Positions 8,974 through 18,571 of a stretch of 64,000 bases of DNA are shown piece by piece; within the stretch, counting starts at the first letter, position 1, and each line of letters starts with the position of its first letter. This stretch comes from Antonospora locustae (Eukaryota; Microsporidia): assembly GCA_007674295.1 (NCBI GenBank), contig CM017461.1, positions 62,001 through 126,000 of the forward strand, given 5' to 3'. A model generated the notes under the pieces. The model searched no databases, was not told where the DNA came from, and saw only the letters and a list, made by a program, of their open reading frames with translations. The position numbers and the translations under genes were made by a program.

Positions 8974-9579
8974 TCAGCACCATCCTATACACTGCATGAT
9001 CAGATCAAGACATTCTTTCATTCTCCTCACAAGACATCCTTGAGTCTTTAGCACAAAAAGAACTGTGTTTTCGCAAGTTTTCTCAAACACACGGACCATC
9101 TCTACAAACTCATTCTCCTGTGGCTCGATGTTCCAGTCAAGTAAAGACAAGACATACCTTTCGCCGTAGCTTATTCTGGGGTGGGGTATGAGACTTATCT
9201 CAGACCAATATTGATTGCTGTAAACTGTGTCCTCGATAATCTTCGAGCCTACAACAAGAGCAACAATAAAGAGAACAACCTTGTCCTCCATCAAGGAGTT
9301 TGGATGTTCTTTTCTGATGCGCGTTACAAACGAGGAGCAGCTGCTCTGCGGCATGTCTTTGTGTTGCATATAGTATGACTTCAGACATCTGCGGTATATG
9401 CATGCTGCCACAAATACGTGTCTGAATGAAACTCTGCTTTTCTTTAGAACATGCACAATGATATCAGCACCATGATCTATCGTCATCTCTCTCAAAAACC
9501 TTGAAACATACCGCGGCATGTGCTCTATTCTACAAGGTGCTTCGTCAAGTGTGCAAAACATGGTTGTCCGCTTGTACAT
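8974..9579 (-). CDS. Cyclin (PHO80/PCL-like)
   Basis: The 201-residue protein carries a single cyclin box. After an N-terminal helix (RYVSRFLREMTIDHGADIIVHVLKKSRVSFRHVFVAACIYRRCL) comes VALVVGSKIIEDTVYSNQYWSEI and then SYGERYVLSLLDWNIEP. That order, with K-x-x-x-D-x-x-Y-x-N-x-x-W, is typical of PHO80/PCL-type cyclins that partner PHO85-like kinases. No kinase partner lies nearby. Translation may start at 9579 or at the second ATG (9561). Confidence 0.8.
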   Translation of the reverse strand: MYKRTTMFCTLDEAPCRIEHMPRYVSRFLREMTIDHGADIIVHVLKKSRVSFRHVFVAACIYRRCLKSYYMQHKDMPQSSCSSFVTRIRKEHPNSLMEDKVVLFIVALVVGSKIIEDTVYSNQYWSEISLIPHPRISYGERYVLSLLDWNIEPQENEFVEMVRVFEKTCENTVLFVLKTQGCLVRRMKECLDLIMQCIGWC

Positions 9580-9949
9580 TTGCTACTTCACTTGATATCT
9601 GCTCTCTTTTATTGTTCTCCTTTTAGCATATGTAATTAATATCCTTTTTCGCACAAGTGCAAAGGAGACAGACTCATTATTGATGTAAATTTTGCACTGG
9701 CTCACAATGGTCCAAGATTCTCAGCAATGTGAGAGAACACTGTGTTCAACAGGTTGACCACTATGCAGACTGTGTTTAGATAAATATAGCACAGGATTTA
9801 GTCCTAAGAAGCGCGGCTTTTTGCTTTCAGAAACTCGACTATAAATAAATCAGAAAAATGCAATGTTTTCCAAGATACACGCTAAATTTCCTTTACAAGG
9901 CTACCTCTGTCTCAGAAACTAAAATAGCGGATATTCAGACCGTTGTCGA
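9580..9949. other. Intergenic stretch between divergent cyclin and TIM22
   Basis: These 370 bases are A+T-rich and lie between two divergent starts, so they hold both promoters. No open frame of note, tRNA or recognisable snRNA was seen. Confidence 0.5.
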
Positions 9950-10318
9950 ATGTTTGACTTTGTGAAAAAAGCCGAAAAAGCAAAACCAGTCATTGTAAAA
10001 TGCGTTGGCGGAGCCATACAGGGCTATGCTTTTGGCTGTGTTATTGGCCTCTTTACAGACAAGAAAAAGCCGAACATGTCCACGATAGTTCTCGATGCAC
10101 ACAATGTTGGCAAAAAATTTGCTATGGTGGGAGTGATATATTCCGCAACCGAAATGGCTCTAGAGAAGTACCAGGGAAGAAGACCTATAAACGGTGTGAT
10201 CTCTAGCACAATCAGCGGTGCGCTTTCTCAGAGAAAAAGCGGAATCAAGTCTATGATGACAACTGCAGCTGCATTTACATTTTATAATAGCGCATACCAG
10301 GCATATGACCTAAAGTAA
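9950..10318 (+). CDS. TIM22: Mitosomal import protein of the Tim17/22/23 family (Tim22-like)
   Basis: The 122-residue protein has three or four short glycine/alanine-rich membrane segments: GGAIQGYAFGCVIGLF, GKKFAMVGVIYSATEMAL, INGVISSTISGALS and SMMTTAAAFTFYNSAYQAY. The R-x-x-NGVIS..ISG segment is typical of the family. Tim22-like proteins insert carriers or other proteins into the inner membrane. Microsporidia keep a reduced import set for mitosomes, so this is likely the mitosomal translocase. Its small size matches reduced family members. Confidence 0.82.
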   Translation: MFDFVKKAEKAKPVIVKCVGGAIQGYAFGCVIGLFTDKKKPNMSTIVLDAHNVGKKFAMVGVIYSATEMALEKYQGRRPINGVISSTISGALSQRKSGIKSMMTTAAAFTFYNSAYQAYDLK

Positions 10319-10497
10319 TACATGCATTGCTGCAAGCGATAGTAAAACGAAGAGCCCTGTACCAACATGCAGGTTGCACATTAGTTTAGGTTTCTGCAGT
10401 GATTTCGGAATGCAAGCTGCATATTTAATGAAAGGTGTCTTAATGCTTGCACAGAGAATACTCACATAATGGCATTCACAGCGCATGCATGTACAAT

Positions 10498-11409
10498 TCA
10501 TACATTGTACTTCATGTATAATTCAAAGTACTTCTCGTATTCCTTCTCAGTCATAGCCTCTTTGTCAGTCTCTGTGATTTCTCTAAAAGGCTTTTTGACA
10601 CCGGCGACGCTTACAACATCAATCTTATCTGAGCTGGTAATTACCATGTGCGGTGGGGCCAAATCTTCGTTTGAAACAGCATATGCCGTCCTCTCTTCCG
10701 AACACAATGTATCGAAGCTAATATTCTCCTCCACCGGCAAGTTTTCAGTTACTCGTCCAGCCTCCTCAGTGCTCACAGGCGCAGGCTCGTTATTGCTATT
10801 TTCTCTGCTGCGTCTTATTGCAAGGGCTTGAAAGTAGTCAAAGGATGGTATTGTGTGTTTGTCCACCTCCTTCAGCATCTCTATTATCTCCTTGAGACAT
10901 TTCATGAGCTTTTCATAAAGATTGTGCGGGTCATTTTCTATTACTCTCCTGCTTTCCTCTAGAAGCCCCTGACACTCATCGCACTTAAAGATAAAGCCAC
11001 TCATCAGCGCCTGTGCATCTAGAATTCCAAACTCTTTCTTACATGTGGTGCACACAAATATCTCCTCAGACTTTCCCATATCACCTTCAAGCTGCTTTGT
11101 CATTTTAAATATCTTGTACTTGATGACGTCTCTTACTTCTTTGTAGTTGATATAGAAAACTTGCCTTATCTCCTGGTAGTTGTTTTCGCGGTTTTCTATC
11201 TTTGTTTCCTGCCGAAGGAGCTTGTCCTCGCGGAGTCTGAAGACAATCTTGCTGAACTCCTTTGGGAGAATCTTGAGCGATGCACAGAGCTCGGAATCAA
11301 ACATTAGAAGCTTCTCAAGAAGAACATCAACTACAATGATGTGCTGCGTGTCATAGAACTTGCGAATAAAGTACTGCAAAAGCCTCTTCATGGCTTCCTC
11401 GTATTCCAT
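10498..11409 (-). CDS. TFA1: Transcription factor IIE, alpha subunit
   Basis: TFIIE-alpha recruits and stimulates TFIIH at RNA polymerase II promoters. The 303-residue protein has an N-terminal winged helix (LLQYFIRKFYDTQHIIVVDVLLEK...FRLREDKLLRQE), the VFYINYKEVRDVIKYKIFKM helix, and a zinc ribbon with CTTCKKEFGILDAQAL and FKCDECQGLLEE. A helix and a charged tail ending in EKYFELYMKYNV complete the family layout. It is shorter than yeast Tfa1 (482 residues). A CCC run directly precedes the start codon. Confidence 0.93.
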   Translation of the reverse strand: MEYEEAMKRLLQYFIRKFYDTQHIIVVDVLLEKLLMFDSELCASLKILPKEFSKIVFRLREDKLLRQETKIENRENNYQEIRQVFYINYKEVRDVIKYKIFKMTKQLEGDMGKSEEIFVCTTCKKEFGILDAQALMSGFIFKCDECQGLLEESRRVIENDPHNLYEKLMKCLKEIIEMLKEVDKHTIPSFDYFQALAIRRSRENSNNEPAPVSTEEAGRVTENLPVEENISFDTLCSEERTAYAVSNEDLAPPHMVITSSDKIDVVSVAGVKKPFREITETDKEAMTEKEYEKYFELYMKYNV

Positions 11410-11613
11410 GGGATCTTCTCTGTGTTATTATAATAAGCGTACAATACGATATTAGCTGTTAGTTTTCAATGCAGTTACATGACAAATCAAGCGGCTATTC
11501 TGTTTTTGTGTGTCTCTGCTGGATTCTCTTCATGAAGATGAGGGAAACACGACTTAGGGGCAGAAGCCTATAATTATGCAGCCATGATTGTGTTGTCTTC
11601 GCTTTGCAGTGCA

Positions 11614-11618
11614 CCCCC
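11614..11618 (+). promoter_or_regulatory. C-run before the RPT4 start codon
   Basis: Five C residues directly precede ATG 11619. C-runs at this place recur before many starts here, for example DBP10, EME1-like, the OB-fold gene, VPS74, TFIIE-alpha and the SUMO-like gene. CCC/GGG-type signals close to the start are described for microsporidia. Confidence 0.6.
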
Positions 11619-12803
11619 ATGGCTGCATCAAAACAGGTACAGATGCAACAAGTCTATGAAGATTACTATAAAGCACTGAAGGACCACGAGACTACACAGC
11701 TCTTTCTGAAAGAGCAGCACAACATTCTGAAAAAAACAAAGGAGGTCTTTCTCAAGACAGAGAAGGATGTCCAGTCTCTGTCGATGGTTGGGCAAATTAT
11801 TGGGGAGGTTCTCAGAAAGTTGGACAACGAGAACTTTATAGTCAAGACAAGCCAGGGGCCGCGATATGTCGTTGGGTGCAGAGTAACAATTGATCGAAAG
11901 TTGATAATCCCATGCACAAGAGTGGCCCTAGACCTTACAACGCTGACAATAATGAAGATACTGCCAAGAGAAGTTGATCCTGCTGTGTATACAATGTCTG
12001 AGGTGTCTCCTGGAGACATAGACTTTCAGAAGGTGGGCGGGCTGAAAAACGAGATTCGCGATCTCAAAGAGGTTATTGAGCATCCAATCAGAAACCCAGA
12101 AATATTCAGGCGAGTGGGAATAAAGGCACCAAAGGGTGTTCTGCTGTACGGGCCACCAGGGACAGGAAAGACACTTCTGGCACGGGCGGTAGCCAGTACA
12201 CTGGATGTCAACTTTCTGAAGGTTGTGTCATCCGCGTTAATCGAAAAGTATATTGGCGAGAGTTCAAGGATGATTCGGGAAATGTTTGCATACGCACGCG
12301 AAAAGGCTCCTTGCATTATATTTTTGGATGAGATCGATGCCATTGGTGGAAAGAGAACTGGCGACTCTAGCTCAAGCGACAGAGAGGTGCAGAGAACATT
12401 GATGGAGCTGCTCAACCAACTGGATGGCTTTAAGGACCTGGACAACGTAAAGGTCATAATGGCAACAAACAGACCAGACATACTAGATCCTGCTCTGATG
12501 CGACCTGGAAGACTAGATAGGAAGATAGAGGTGCCTCTTCCAAACGATCAGGCGCGCAAGGAGATTCTTCACATCCATTCGGATGACATGGAGAAAGGAG
12601 AGGAGATAAACTATGACATGCTTGTCAAGCTGACGTCTGGGTTCAATGGCGCGGACCTGAGGAATGTGTGCACAGAGGCAGGAATGTTTGCTCTGAGAGA
12701 AGACAGAGACTATGTCATCAGCGATGACTTCATCAGGTCGGCACGAAAGATAGCGTCCACTAAGAAGCTGGAAAGCAGAATGGATTACAAAAAAGCTAAT
12801 TAA
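11619..12803 (+). CDS. RPT4: 26S proteasome regulatory ATPase RPT4
   Basis: RPT4 is one of six AAA ATPases that unfold substrates at the base of the 19S cap. The 394-residue protein has an N-terminal coiled coil, an OB domain ([28 protein letters not shown]), Walker A GPPGTGKT, Walker [13 protein letters not shown], the arginine-finger region [22 protein letters not shown] and [18 protein letters not shown]. The PRYVVGC and [13 protein letters not shown] segments and the ending SRMDYKK separate RPT4 from other RPT subunits. The open frame begins at a TTG (11604), but ATG 11619 follows a five-C run and is preferred. Confidence 0.96.
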   Translation: MAASKQVQMQQVYEDYYKALKDHETTQLFLKEQHNILKKTKEVFLKTEKDVQSLSMVGQIIGEVLRKLDNENFIVKTSQGPRYVVGCRVTIDRKLIIPCTRVALDLTTLTIMKILPREVDPAVYTMSEVSPGDIDFQKVGGLKNEIRDLKEVIEHPIRNPEIFRRVGIKAPKGVLLYGPPGTGKTLLARAVASTLDVNFLKVVSSALIEKYIGESSRMIREMFAYAREKAPCIIFLDEIDAIGGKRTGDSSSSDREVQRTLMELLNQLDGFKDLDNVKVIMATNRPDILDPALMRPGRLDRKIEVPLPNDQARKEILHIHSDDMEKGEEINYDMLVKLTSGFNGADLRNVCTEAGMFALREDRDYVISDDFIRSARKIASTKKLESRMDYKKAN

Positions 12804-12934
12804 ATGTAGCAACTGCACATTGATGCATCAATAAGTCTCTGTCCAGGATACACATGCTCTATGTGCTCTCAACTTCAGTTGCATAATGCAAGCGACCGTA
12901 CAGCAAGATAGATTTACAGCGCTACTGCGCTTCA

Positions 12935-13006
12935 GGTCGTATGGTGTAGTGGTTATCACGCAGGACTTTGAATCCTGCAACACGAGTTCGAATCTCGTTA
13001 CGACCT
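12935..13006 (+). tRNA. tRNA-Gln (anticodon TTG)
   Basis: A full cloverleaf is visible over 72 bases: acceptor GGTCGTA pairs with TACGACC, the D arm is GTG..TAGTGGTTAT..CAC, the anticodon loop is CTTTGAA within AGGA/TCCT, and the T arm is GAGT-TCGAATC-TCGT. The discriminator is T. The loop reads TTG, glutamine. There is no intron, and the D arm closely resembles fungal tRNA-Gln. Confidence 0.95.
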
Positions 13007-13136
13007 TAGTATTTGTTGTGCCACCTGAGGATGCTTTTGCATTTCCAAGTAAGAGACCTTCTGCTTCTAGAGACAGACAGAGGACACTGCAGTGTCTACA
13101 ATTCTCAAGTACTCCGATAGTGCAGAAACAAACCCC

Positions 13137-13754
13137 ATGTCAGACATCTCATCGGAAGACTTATACTTGAGGCAAAAGAGACGTCGAAAATGCAGCAACT
13201 CCTCCACATTGTTGCCTTCTGGTGTGCGTGACAGCAACCAGAACAGGAGAAAGGACATGATGCCAAAGGAAAAAGGATCTGTGCATAAGGTGGTAGACCT
13301 CACTATGGACCAGCAGCACATAAGTGTGATTGTACAGGAGGAGGACAGAAGATATGAGGTGGATGCATGCATGGATGACCAGTTTCAAAAGATATTCAAA
13401 ATTGAAGCAAGCGATACAAGCACGAGGATCGAATACAAAAACACTATTGTCTCCAAGTATGTAACTCCAAGAGAACTTGGGTTTCAAGGGGGCGCAGAGG
13501 TGTTTTTTCTGATGCGAGATGGCAAGGAGAGAAAGAGGTGCGTGTATAAGATCAGAGTTAATTTTGATGTTGGCGAAGACTTTGTGGTTGAAATAGCCGA
13601 GGACAGCACAATAAAGGACCTTCTAAAGTTATGCAAAGAGACTTCTCCCCTGAAGCGAAGACTCCTCATAATGAACGGCATGATGTTGAACGAGAACGCT
13701 GTTATCAGAGACGTGCTTGAAGATGGAGACACTTTGGACTATGTGGCGAAATGA
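13137..13754 (+). CDS. Tandem SUMO-like domain protein (Rad60/Esc2/NIP45 type)
   Basis: The 205-residue protein has a basic, Ser-rich head (LRQKRRRKCSNSS) with an acidic motif near the start, then two ubiquitin-like folds. The first covers roughly residues 60-130 (HISVIVQEEDRRYEVDACMDD...LGFQGGAEVFFLM). The second covers 135-205 (KIRVNFDVGEDFVVEIAEDSTIKDLLKL...LIMNGMMLNENAVIRDVLEDGDTLDYV). Two C-terminal SUMO-like domains without a terminal GG are characteristic of the Rad60/Esc2/NIP45 family, which acts in genome stability. The start at 13137 has a CCCC run directly upstream; the frame reaches back to a GTG only. Confidence 0.72.
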   Translation: MSDISSEDLYLRQKRRRKCSNSSTLLPSGVRDSNQNRRKDMMPKEKGSVHKVVDLTMDQQHISVIVQEEDRRYEVDACMDDQFQKIFKIEASDTSTRIEYKNTIVSKYVTPRELGFQGGAEVFFLMRDGKERKRCVYKIRVNFDVGEDFVVEIAEDSTIKDLLKLCKETSPLKRRLLIMNGMMLNENAVIRDVLEDGDTLDYVAK

Positions 13755-13865
13755 GTCTTTCCTGCGGGCTTCTTATGTGTGCTAGAATGGCGATCATATC
13801 TAAAGCAGACTGCACAGCCAACATCCATCAAGAAGACGTCTTTGTTAGTGAACAAGAGCGCAAAG

Positions 13866-14357
13866 TTATTGGCATTGTGGCCCAAAGAAATACTCAAAAA
13901 TTCTTGAAAATATGCTTTTGTTCTTAATAAATATGCTGTCATCTTCATTGTTCACAACAAGCTGTTGTCTGTATACTCCCAAGATCTCTCCGTTTACAAC
14001 TTGTCTGTTAAGACCAAGCAGACTTCTGTTGCTTTCCTCCGAGTCATACACAACATTCAGGTAGTTTCGGCCATACTCAATGTCCTTAACCTCTCCTAAG
14101 CTCCTTACTTTTTCCTCAAGCATCTCTATGTTGCTGCTTCCAAATATAGTGATGAAGTTTCTTCGTCCCAGCTTTTGAGGTATTGTTGCCTCGTCGTAGA
14201 GCGTCTTCAGCTCTCTCCTGTGCTCAACTGGTCTGTACTCTTTGATAGCATCAATCTCCTCCACTCTGCCTTTTTTTCTGTCAAAAAGACTTGGATAATA
14301 GTCAGCTTGCATGGGTACGTGTTTCCACGTCGCCACATCAGCAGCTACCCTGCGCAT
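13866..14357 (-). CDS. NUP53: Nucleoporin NUP53/NUP35-like (RRM/MPPN domain)
   Basis: The 163-residue protein has an RRM-type MPPN fold: FITIFGSSNIEMLEEKVRSLGEVKDIEYGRNYLNVVYDSEESNRSLLGLNRQVVNGEILGVYRQ. Its C terminus, SIFSRIFEYFFG, is an amphipathic helix like the membrane-binding helix that ends NUP53/NUP35. FG repeats are absent. Family members link the pore scaffold to the nuclear envelope. The tail-to-tail neighbour is the SUMO-like gene, 111 bases away. Confidence 0.8.
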   Translation of the reverse strand: MRRVAADVATWKHVPMQADYYPSLFDRKKGRVEEIDAIKEYRPVEHRRELKTLYDEATIPQKLGRRNFITIFGSSNIEMLEEKVRSLGEVKDIEYGRNYLNVVYDSEESNRSLLGLNRQVVNGEILGVYRQQLVVNNEDDSIFIKNKSIFSRIFEYFFGPQCQ

Positions 14358-14461
14358 TTGATCACACCTCTCACCAAACTACAATCTGACTTTTACATCA
14401 TCCTTCGCAGCTGCGTGCCGTTGAAACCACAAATCAAAAGGTACCGATTCCGATGACAGAG

Positions 14462-16096
14462 TTATTGCGATGCCTGTGATAAGCATATAACCACACTGCG
14501 CTCACTATCTCGGAAAACGTCTACAATGAAATTGAGCCATGATCCAATCATCGAAGACAGCTCCTCAAGTGTACTACATCCATTTATTCTTTCAACAAGA
14601 GGAACTTCGCTCTGAATGTAGTAGTTTTTGAACAGTAACAAGGTCTTCTTGGCGTAATCGTCTTCCACACAGATTGCGGCGCTTCTTTGCTCGCAAGGTA
14701 CGTTATTTTTTAGATAAGAAACACTCGTGAATGCGTCTGGTGCGCATTTCATGACTGCATTTTCATCTTTTGTAAAACTTGCAAAGTTATACCCTGCCAA
14801 TCTTGCTTTCAGAACATACTTTCTTGATTCATTTATAACAAGCGTACTTGCATTTTTGTCCAGCTCTGCCAGTGTGATGGGTTCTGGCTTCCAGAGTTGC
14901 ACAACAACAATGCTCTTTTCTCTCTTTCCTATCTGAAAACTCTCCATATGCTCCTCCTCCAATGTACACATGTTCAGCCCACTGTCTGGTATAAACCCCA
15001 GAGCACCCTGCACAAGCTCTGTCTCGTTGCTTTCGACCATGCCTTTGCATATGAACACTTCCGTGTATATGGTTGACAGGTACATCTGTGTGTCTCCTCT
15101 CACAAATATTCGCATATTTTCTAACCTCACGTTTATTCCTACCTCCAAATCGTAGAATGTTTTTGTGGAGTTGGAATATAAGATAACCATGCTGCTACCT
15201 ACTTTGATCAGATAGTACTCATACACATGCTCGTATATGTCTGTGTACTCCTCCCAGCGGGTCCTGTGCCTCATAAGAACACTCATATACGTAATTTTGC
15301 CTTCAACCATGTAATTCAATGGTGTTTTTAGAGAGATGACTCCCTCTACTGGTGACATCATGTGAGTCATATATACAGCGCCGCTGTTTACTTTTACTTC
15401 TGGCGCGTTCAAGTACAGGTCCTCGTGAAAGCTGTTGTAGACGATGTAGTTTTCATTTCTGCTCGTCTTTCCCCTCCGATACTCTTCTATCACAATGAAG
15501 TCGCCTGTAGATATGGCAGCATGATATGCAGCACACTTTCCCCAGAGCGTTACCTTCAGGTTTTTTGAGCCTTGCATAATCACCTGAAAACAATATGCGT
15601 TTCTTTTGAAAAAGCTGTACGTCCTGATCCTGGATTTCATGACAACTCTGCCTATTATTGGTAGACACACTCTCTTTGACAGATGCTCGTCAACACTTAT
15701 TATGCCTCCTATGGAGCTCTGGTAGCGCTGCATCTGTGACTTTGGGTGCCTTATCATGGTTATCTCCAGAAAGGGAATCTCTATTCTAGGCATAATGACA
15801 GTGTCGTTCAGAAAAGGAAGGTAGACCTCGTCTGAAGTGAAGATGACACCAGAAGGCGTCTGTGGGTCTGCATTTTCATACAAAATTCCATCAGAGCTCT
15901 CTGTAACGTTCACAAAATCGCCCTTGAAAAGCCCCCCCTTGATAAGACGACCGTAAAGCGAAGGCGAAACTGTCTTTACTGTAATACTATCTCTGAACAG
16001 AGCCAGGCTAAACATAAATGTACTTTTTATCTTTGCATCACAGACATTTGGGTGTCGCATAATTTCCAAAACTTCGTAAATTTTGTCCTCTGACAT
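14462..16096 (-). CDS. Large OB-fold protein, RPA1/RADX-like
   Basis: The 544-residue protein has several segments that look like OB folds. The clearest is NAYCFQVIMQGSKNLKVTLWGKCAAYHAAISTGDFIVIEEYRRGK around residues 165-210. Another, near residues 285-350, has VEGKITYMSVLM...YYLIKVGSSMVILYS. The V-T-L-W-G element with a following D-F-I-V-I-E-E is typical of ssDNA-binding RPA1-type OB folds. No RPA1 zinc ribbon is visible, so it may be RADX-like or a diverged RPA subunit. Start 16096 has a CCCC run; the frame extends to 16126 and beyond without this signal. Confidence 0.65.
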   Translation of the reverse strand: MSEDKIYEVLEIMRHPNVCDAKIKSTFMFSLALFRDSITVKTVSPSLYGRLIKGGLFKGDFVNVTESSDGILYENADPQTPSGVIFTSDEVYLPFLNDTVIMPRIEIPFLEITMIRHPKSQMQRYQSSIGGIISVDEHLSKRVCLPIIGRVVMKSRIRTYSFFKRNAYCFQVIMQGSKNLKVTLWGKCAAYHAAISTGDFIVIEEYRRGKTSRNENYIVYNSFHEDLYLNAPEVKVNSGAVYMTHMMSPVEGVISLKTPLNYMVEGKITYMSVLMRHRTRWEEYTDIYEHVYEYYLIKVGSSMVILYSNSTKTFYDLEVGINVRLENMRIFVRGDTQMYLSTIYTEVFICKGMVESNETELVQGALGFIPDSGLNMCTLEEEHMESFQIGKREKSIVVVQLWKPEPITLAELDKNASTLVINESRKYVLKARLAGYNFASFTKDENAVMKCAPDAFTSVSYLKNNVPCEQRSAAICVEDDYAKKTLLLFKNYYIQSEVPLVERINGCSTLEELSSMIGSWLNFIVDVFRDSERSVVICLSQASQ

Positions 16097-17481
16097 GGGG
16101 TTGCTAATATTGGTACTTTTGCACATAACAGTAAAAAGCAATGTTCTAGAATGTGCCTGGATATGCTTAACTTATTGCATGTACTTACAACTTTTGCATG
16201 TATGATGTAGTAACCATGCAGCATTGTACTTATCCGAGAATTTAAGGACGCAGTGTTTGTGTGTCCATTGTCTCTAATAACCCTTTTCTTGTAAGCAGAG
16301 AGCAAGAGCCTGCTGTAGGCAACATTATGCATGTTTTGCTTATAGGTTCACAATCGAAGCATAGGTTCTTGAAAATTAGCAACATGTGCACAAGCCACCC
16401 AGATAAGAGATTTGTGGCGACCTTTGAGAGGCTTCAAGGATGGCTCACACTAGTACGGTTATTGTTAGTTGTCCGGTCGCTTTACTCGGCGTGAGGCTAT
16501 TAAGTCATCTTAAGAAAAACTGATAAGTGAAGTCCTAAAAGGAAAAACCCCTGTGTTTCATGTTCCAAAAATAGAAAAAAAACAATGTATATAATTTGTA
16601 ATGAATACCGTTCAATTAGGAAAATTTCAGCATTTATGCAAAAAAGCAAACAACCATGGATGATGGTGGCAGGACATCGTGTCGGAACTCAAATGCTGTG
16701 CAACCCGTATGAACGCACATACCAAATTACGTGTATGGCTCCTTTGATGGGCCTACATGCAATTGTTCATTAGCATTTTGGCTGTATATTGCTTTTAACT
16801 TGCAACAGAAAGTAATGTTGGTATTTCGAGAGTACAACCAACAATACAACAACAGAGGAAAAGACACAGAAAAACAGACGATGGCACGCACCTGTAGAGT
16901 TGCACGGGCACGAGAAACCGCATGTACTTTATACGTAGAGAACATCGCAATGCACTTGACAAGAACATGGTCCATTGTATTCAGAAAGGCCGTGCTATGA
17001 TAATATACAATAGCCTACTTCATTTGCTGCAGTATCAAATAGGAATGCAATCAATTTGGACTAATTTACAATAACAGATATGTTTTGTATTTTTCATTTC
17101 ATGTGTTTTTGACTGCTCTGATATATTTCAAAGGATACAAAAGAAGCAGAGAGCTGGTATATGTGCATCTCTACCTTAGGATACTTTTTCCATGTATCGT
17201 TGTAGGTTATAGGCTCGAAATATATAGACAATCCGAACAAATGTTTTGTGGACATATGCATTCTTCCACGAATTCCAAATACAACATCATACTTCCAATG
17301 AAAATGCACTTGCTAGATGTACTGGTCTTTGAAATCTCTGGATAAAGGACAATGAATATACGATTTTGATGGTGTTTCTCTTAATGTTGCATATAACCTG
17401 CAAAGAAGCATTATGTGCATATTACAATGACATAGCTAAGAGAAAAACACAGCAACCTGATCTCTCCGTAGGGAACTCAAA
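16097..17481. other. 1.4 kb stretch without a convincing gene
   Basis: This is the longest gap in the core part of the window. Short frames of 60-90 codons occur (for example 16585, 16731, 17085 on plus; 16727, 17094 on minus) but show no family motif, no C-run start signal and no coding-like composition. A palindromic GCCTGCTGTAGGC-like element lies near 16308. It could hold a noncoding RNA such as RNase P, SRP or U RNA, but no conserved core was recognised. Confidence 0.5.
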
Positions 17482-18420
17482 CTAATGCTTTTTGCCTTCT
17501 CTCCAGCTGATTAAAATATCTATAGCATCTCCTATTTTTCCGTTGCACATCTTCAAAGCTTCAAAGTTGAGCTCGCTGTTCTCATAGCCCATTTCGCACA
17601 AAGTCTCCAGCTCCTTGGCATATATCTCCTTGAGTCTTGAGTCTGGTATAGGTGTAAGCTGCTGTGGAGGCTGCTGGGGCATTTGGTAAGGATTGTAATG
17701 AGGCATGCCTGAGAAGTAGGGAGGGTAATACCCGTGAGAGCATGGAATGGGGCCTGGAGACCCATATGGTGGCTGATACTGTGGTGGTGCATGTGGAAAG
17801 CTGCCCTGGCCCATTGGCATCGATCCTGCCATCTGGTTGAATGCTCCCGGATTGATGTTTCGTGCATAGTCCATCGCCTGTTGAAATGTTTCCGGACTTT
17901 CCTGAAACTTCTTTATCTGAGAGAGAATGGTTTGCCTCAGGTTCTCCTTTTGTTCTTCAGTCATGTTTGTCATCAGCTGTCCATACAGCATATCAATCAT
18001 CTGGGGATTGTTTGACAAGTATTCAAAACTCTGCTGTATGCCAGCGCCAATGAAGTCGTTTCCACCTCCCATGTTTGGGCTTCCTTGGGGATACCCACCG
18101 CCCACGTTATAGCTTTGCTGTTGTGGCTGCGGATGTGGATGGCTCATATTTGTCATCCTTTCTTTCTTCTCAGCAGATTTGGCTCTGCTTTTTCCCATTA
18201 GAAAGACGCAGGACCCGTCCTTCAAGTTTTCAATTGCCTTGAACTTCTCCCCGTCTTCCAGAATCTTCCCTGCAAATATGTATCTCTGGTCCTGTGCCGC
18301 AATCTTATTATCCTCCTTCATCATCTCCTCCACCTTCTTTTTGGCGTCACCCACGGTCATGTCGTCATCTATCTCAAGCGAATGCTTTTCTCCACTAGTT
18401 GTTTGAAATGTTATTTTCAT
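17482..18420 (-). CDS. DSK2: Ubiquilin/DSK2-like UBL-UBA shuttle protein
   Basis: The 312-residue protein has an N-terminal ubiquitin-like domain (MKITFQTTSGEKHSLEIDDDMTVGDAKK...RYIFAGKILEDGEKF), an STI1-like helical segment (YLSNNPQMIDMLYGQLMTNMTEEQ...NPGAFNQM), a Pro/Gln/Tyr/Gly-rich linker and a C-terminal UBA domain (ELETLCEMGYENSELNFEALKMCNGKIGDAIDILI). The layout fits shuttles that bring ubiquitinated clients to the proteasome. RAD23 is the alternative, but only one UBA is present. A CCC run lies 10 bases upstream of the start. Confidence 0.82.
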   Translation of the reverse strand: MKITFQTTSGEKHSLEIDDDMTVGDAKKKVEEMMKEDNKIAAQDQRYIFAGKILEDGEKFKAIENLKDGSCVFLMGKSRAKSAEKKERMTNMSHPHPQPQQQSYNVGGGYPQGSPNMGGGNDFIGAGIQQSFEYLSNNPQMIDMLYGQLMTNMTEEQKENLRQTILSQIKKFQESPETFQQAMDYARNINPGAFNQMAGSMPMGQGSFPHAPPQYQPPYGSPGPIPCSHGYYPPYFSGMPHYNPYQMPQQPPQQLTPIPDSRLKEIYAKELETLCEMGYENSELNFEALKMCNGKIGDAIDILISWREGKKH

Positions 18421-18571
18421 TTTGTTTAAGGGTCAGGATTTTTTGCTTTTTTGTATTGCCGTGCAAAATAAAGGAATTCGCTGCTAAGCTATATAGCACG
18501 ACGTTATATGTGCATAAAAGAGCATATGAACATTTTGCCAAAACAGCAAGAACACCCGAAAAATGCAGCAT

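Noticed and set aside
8854..9051. 65-residue plus-strand frame
   Set aside because: Overlaps the cyclin coding end and shows no family motif.
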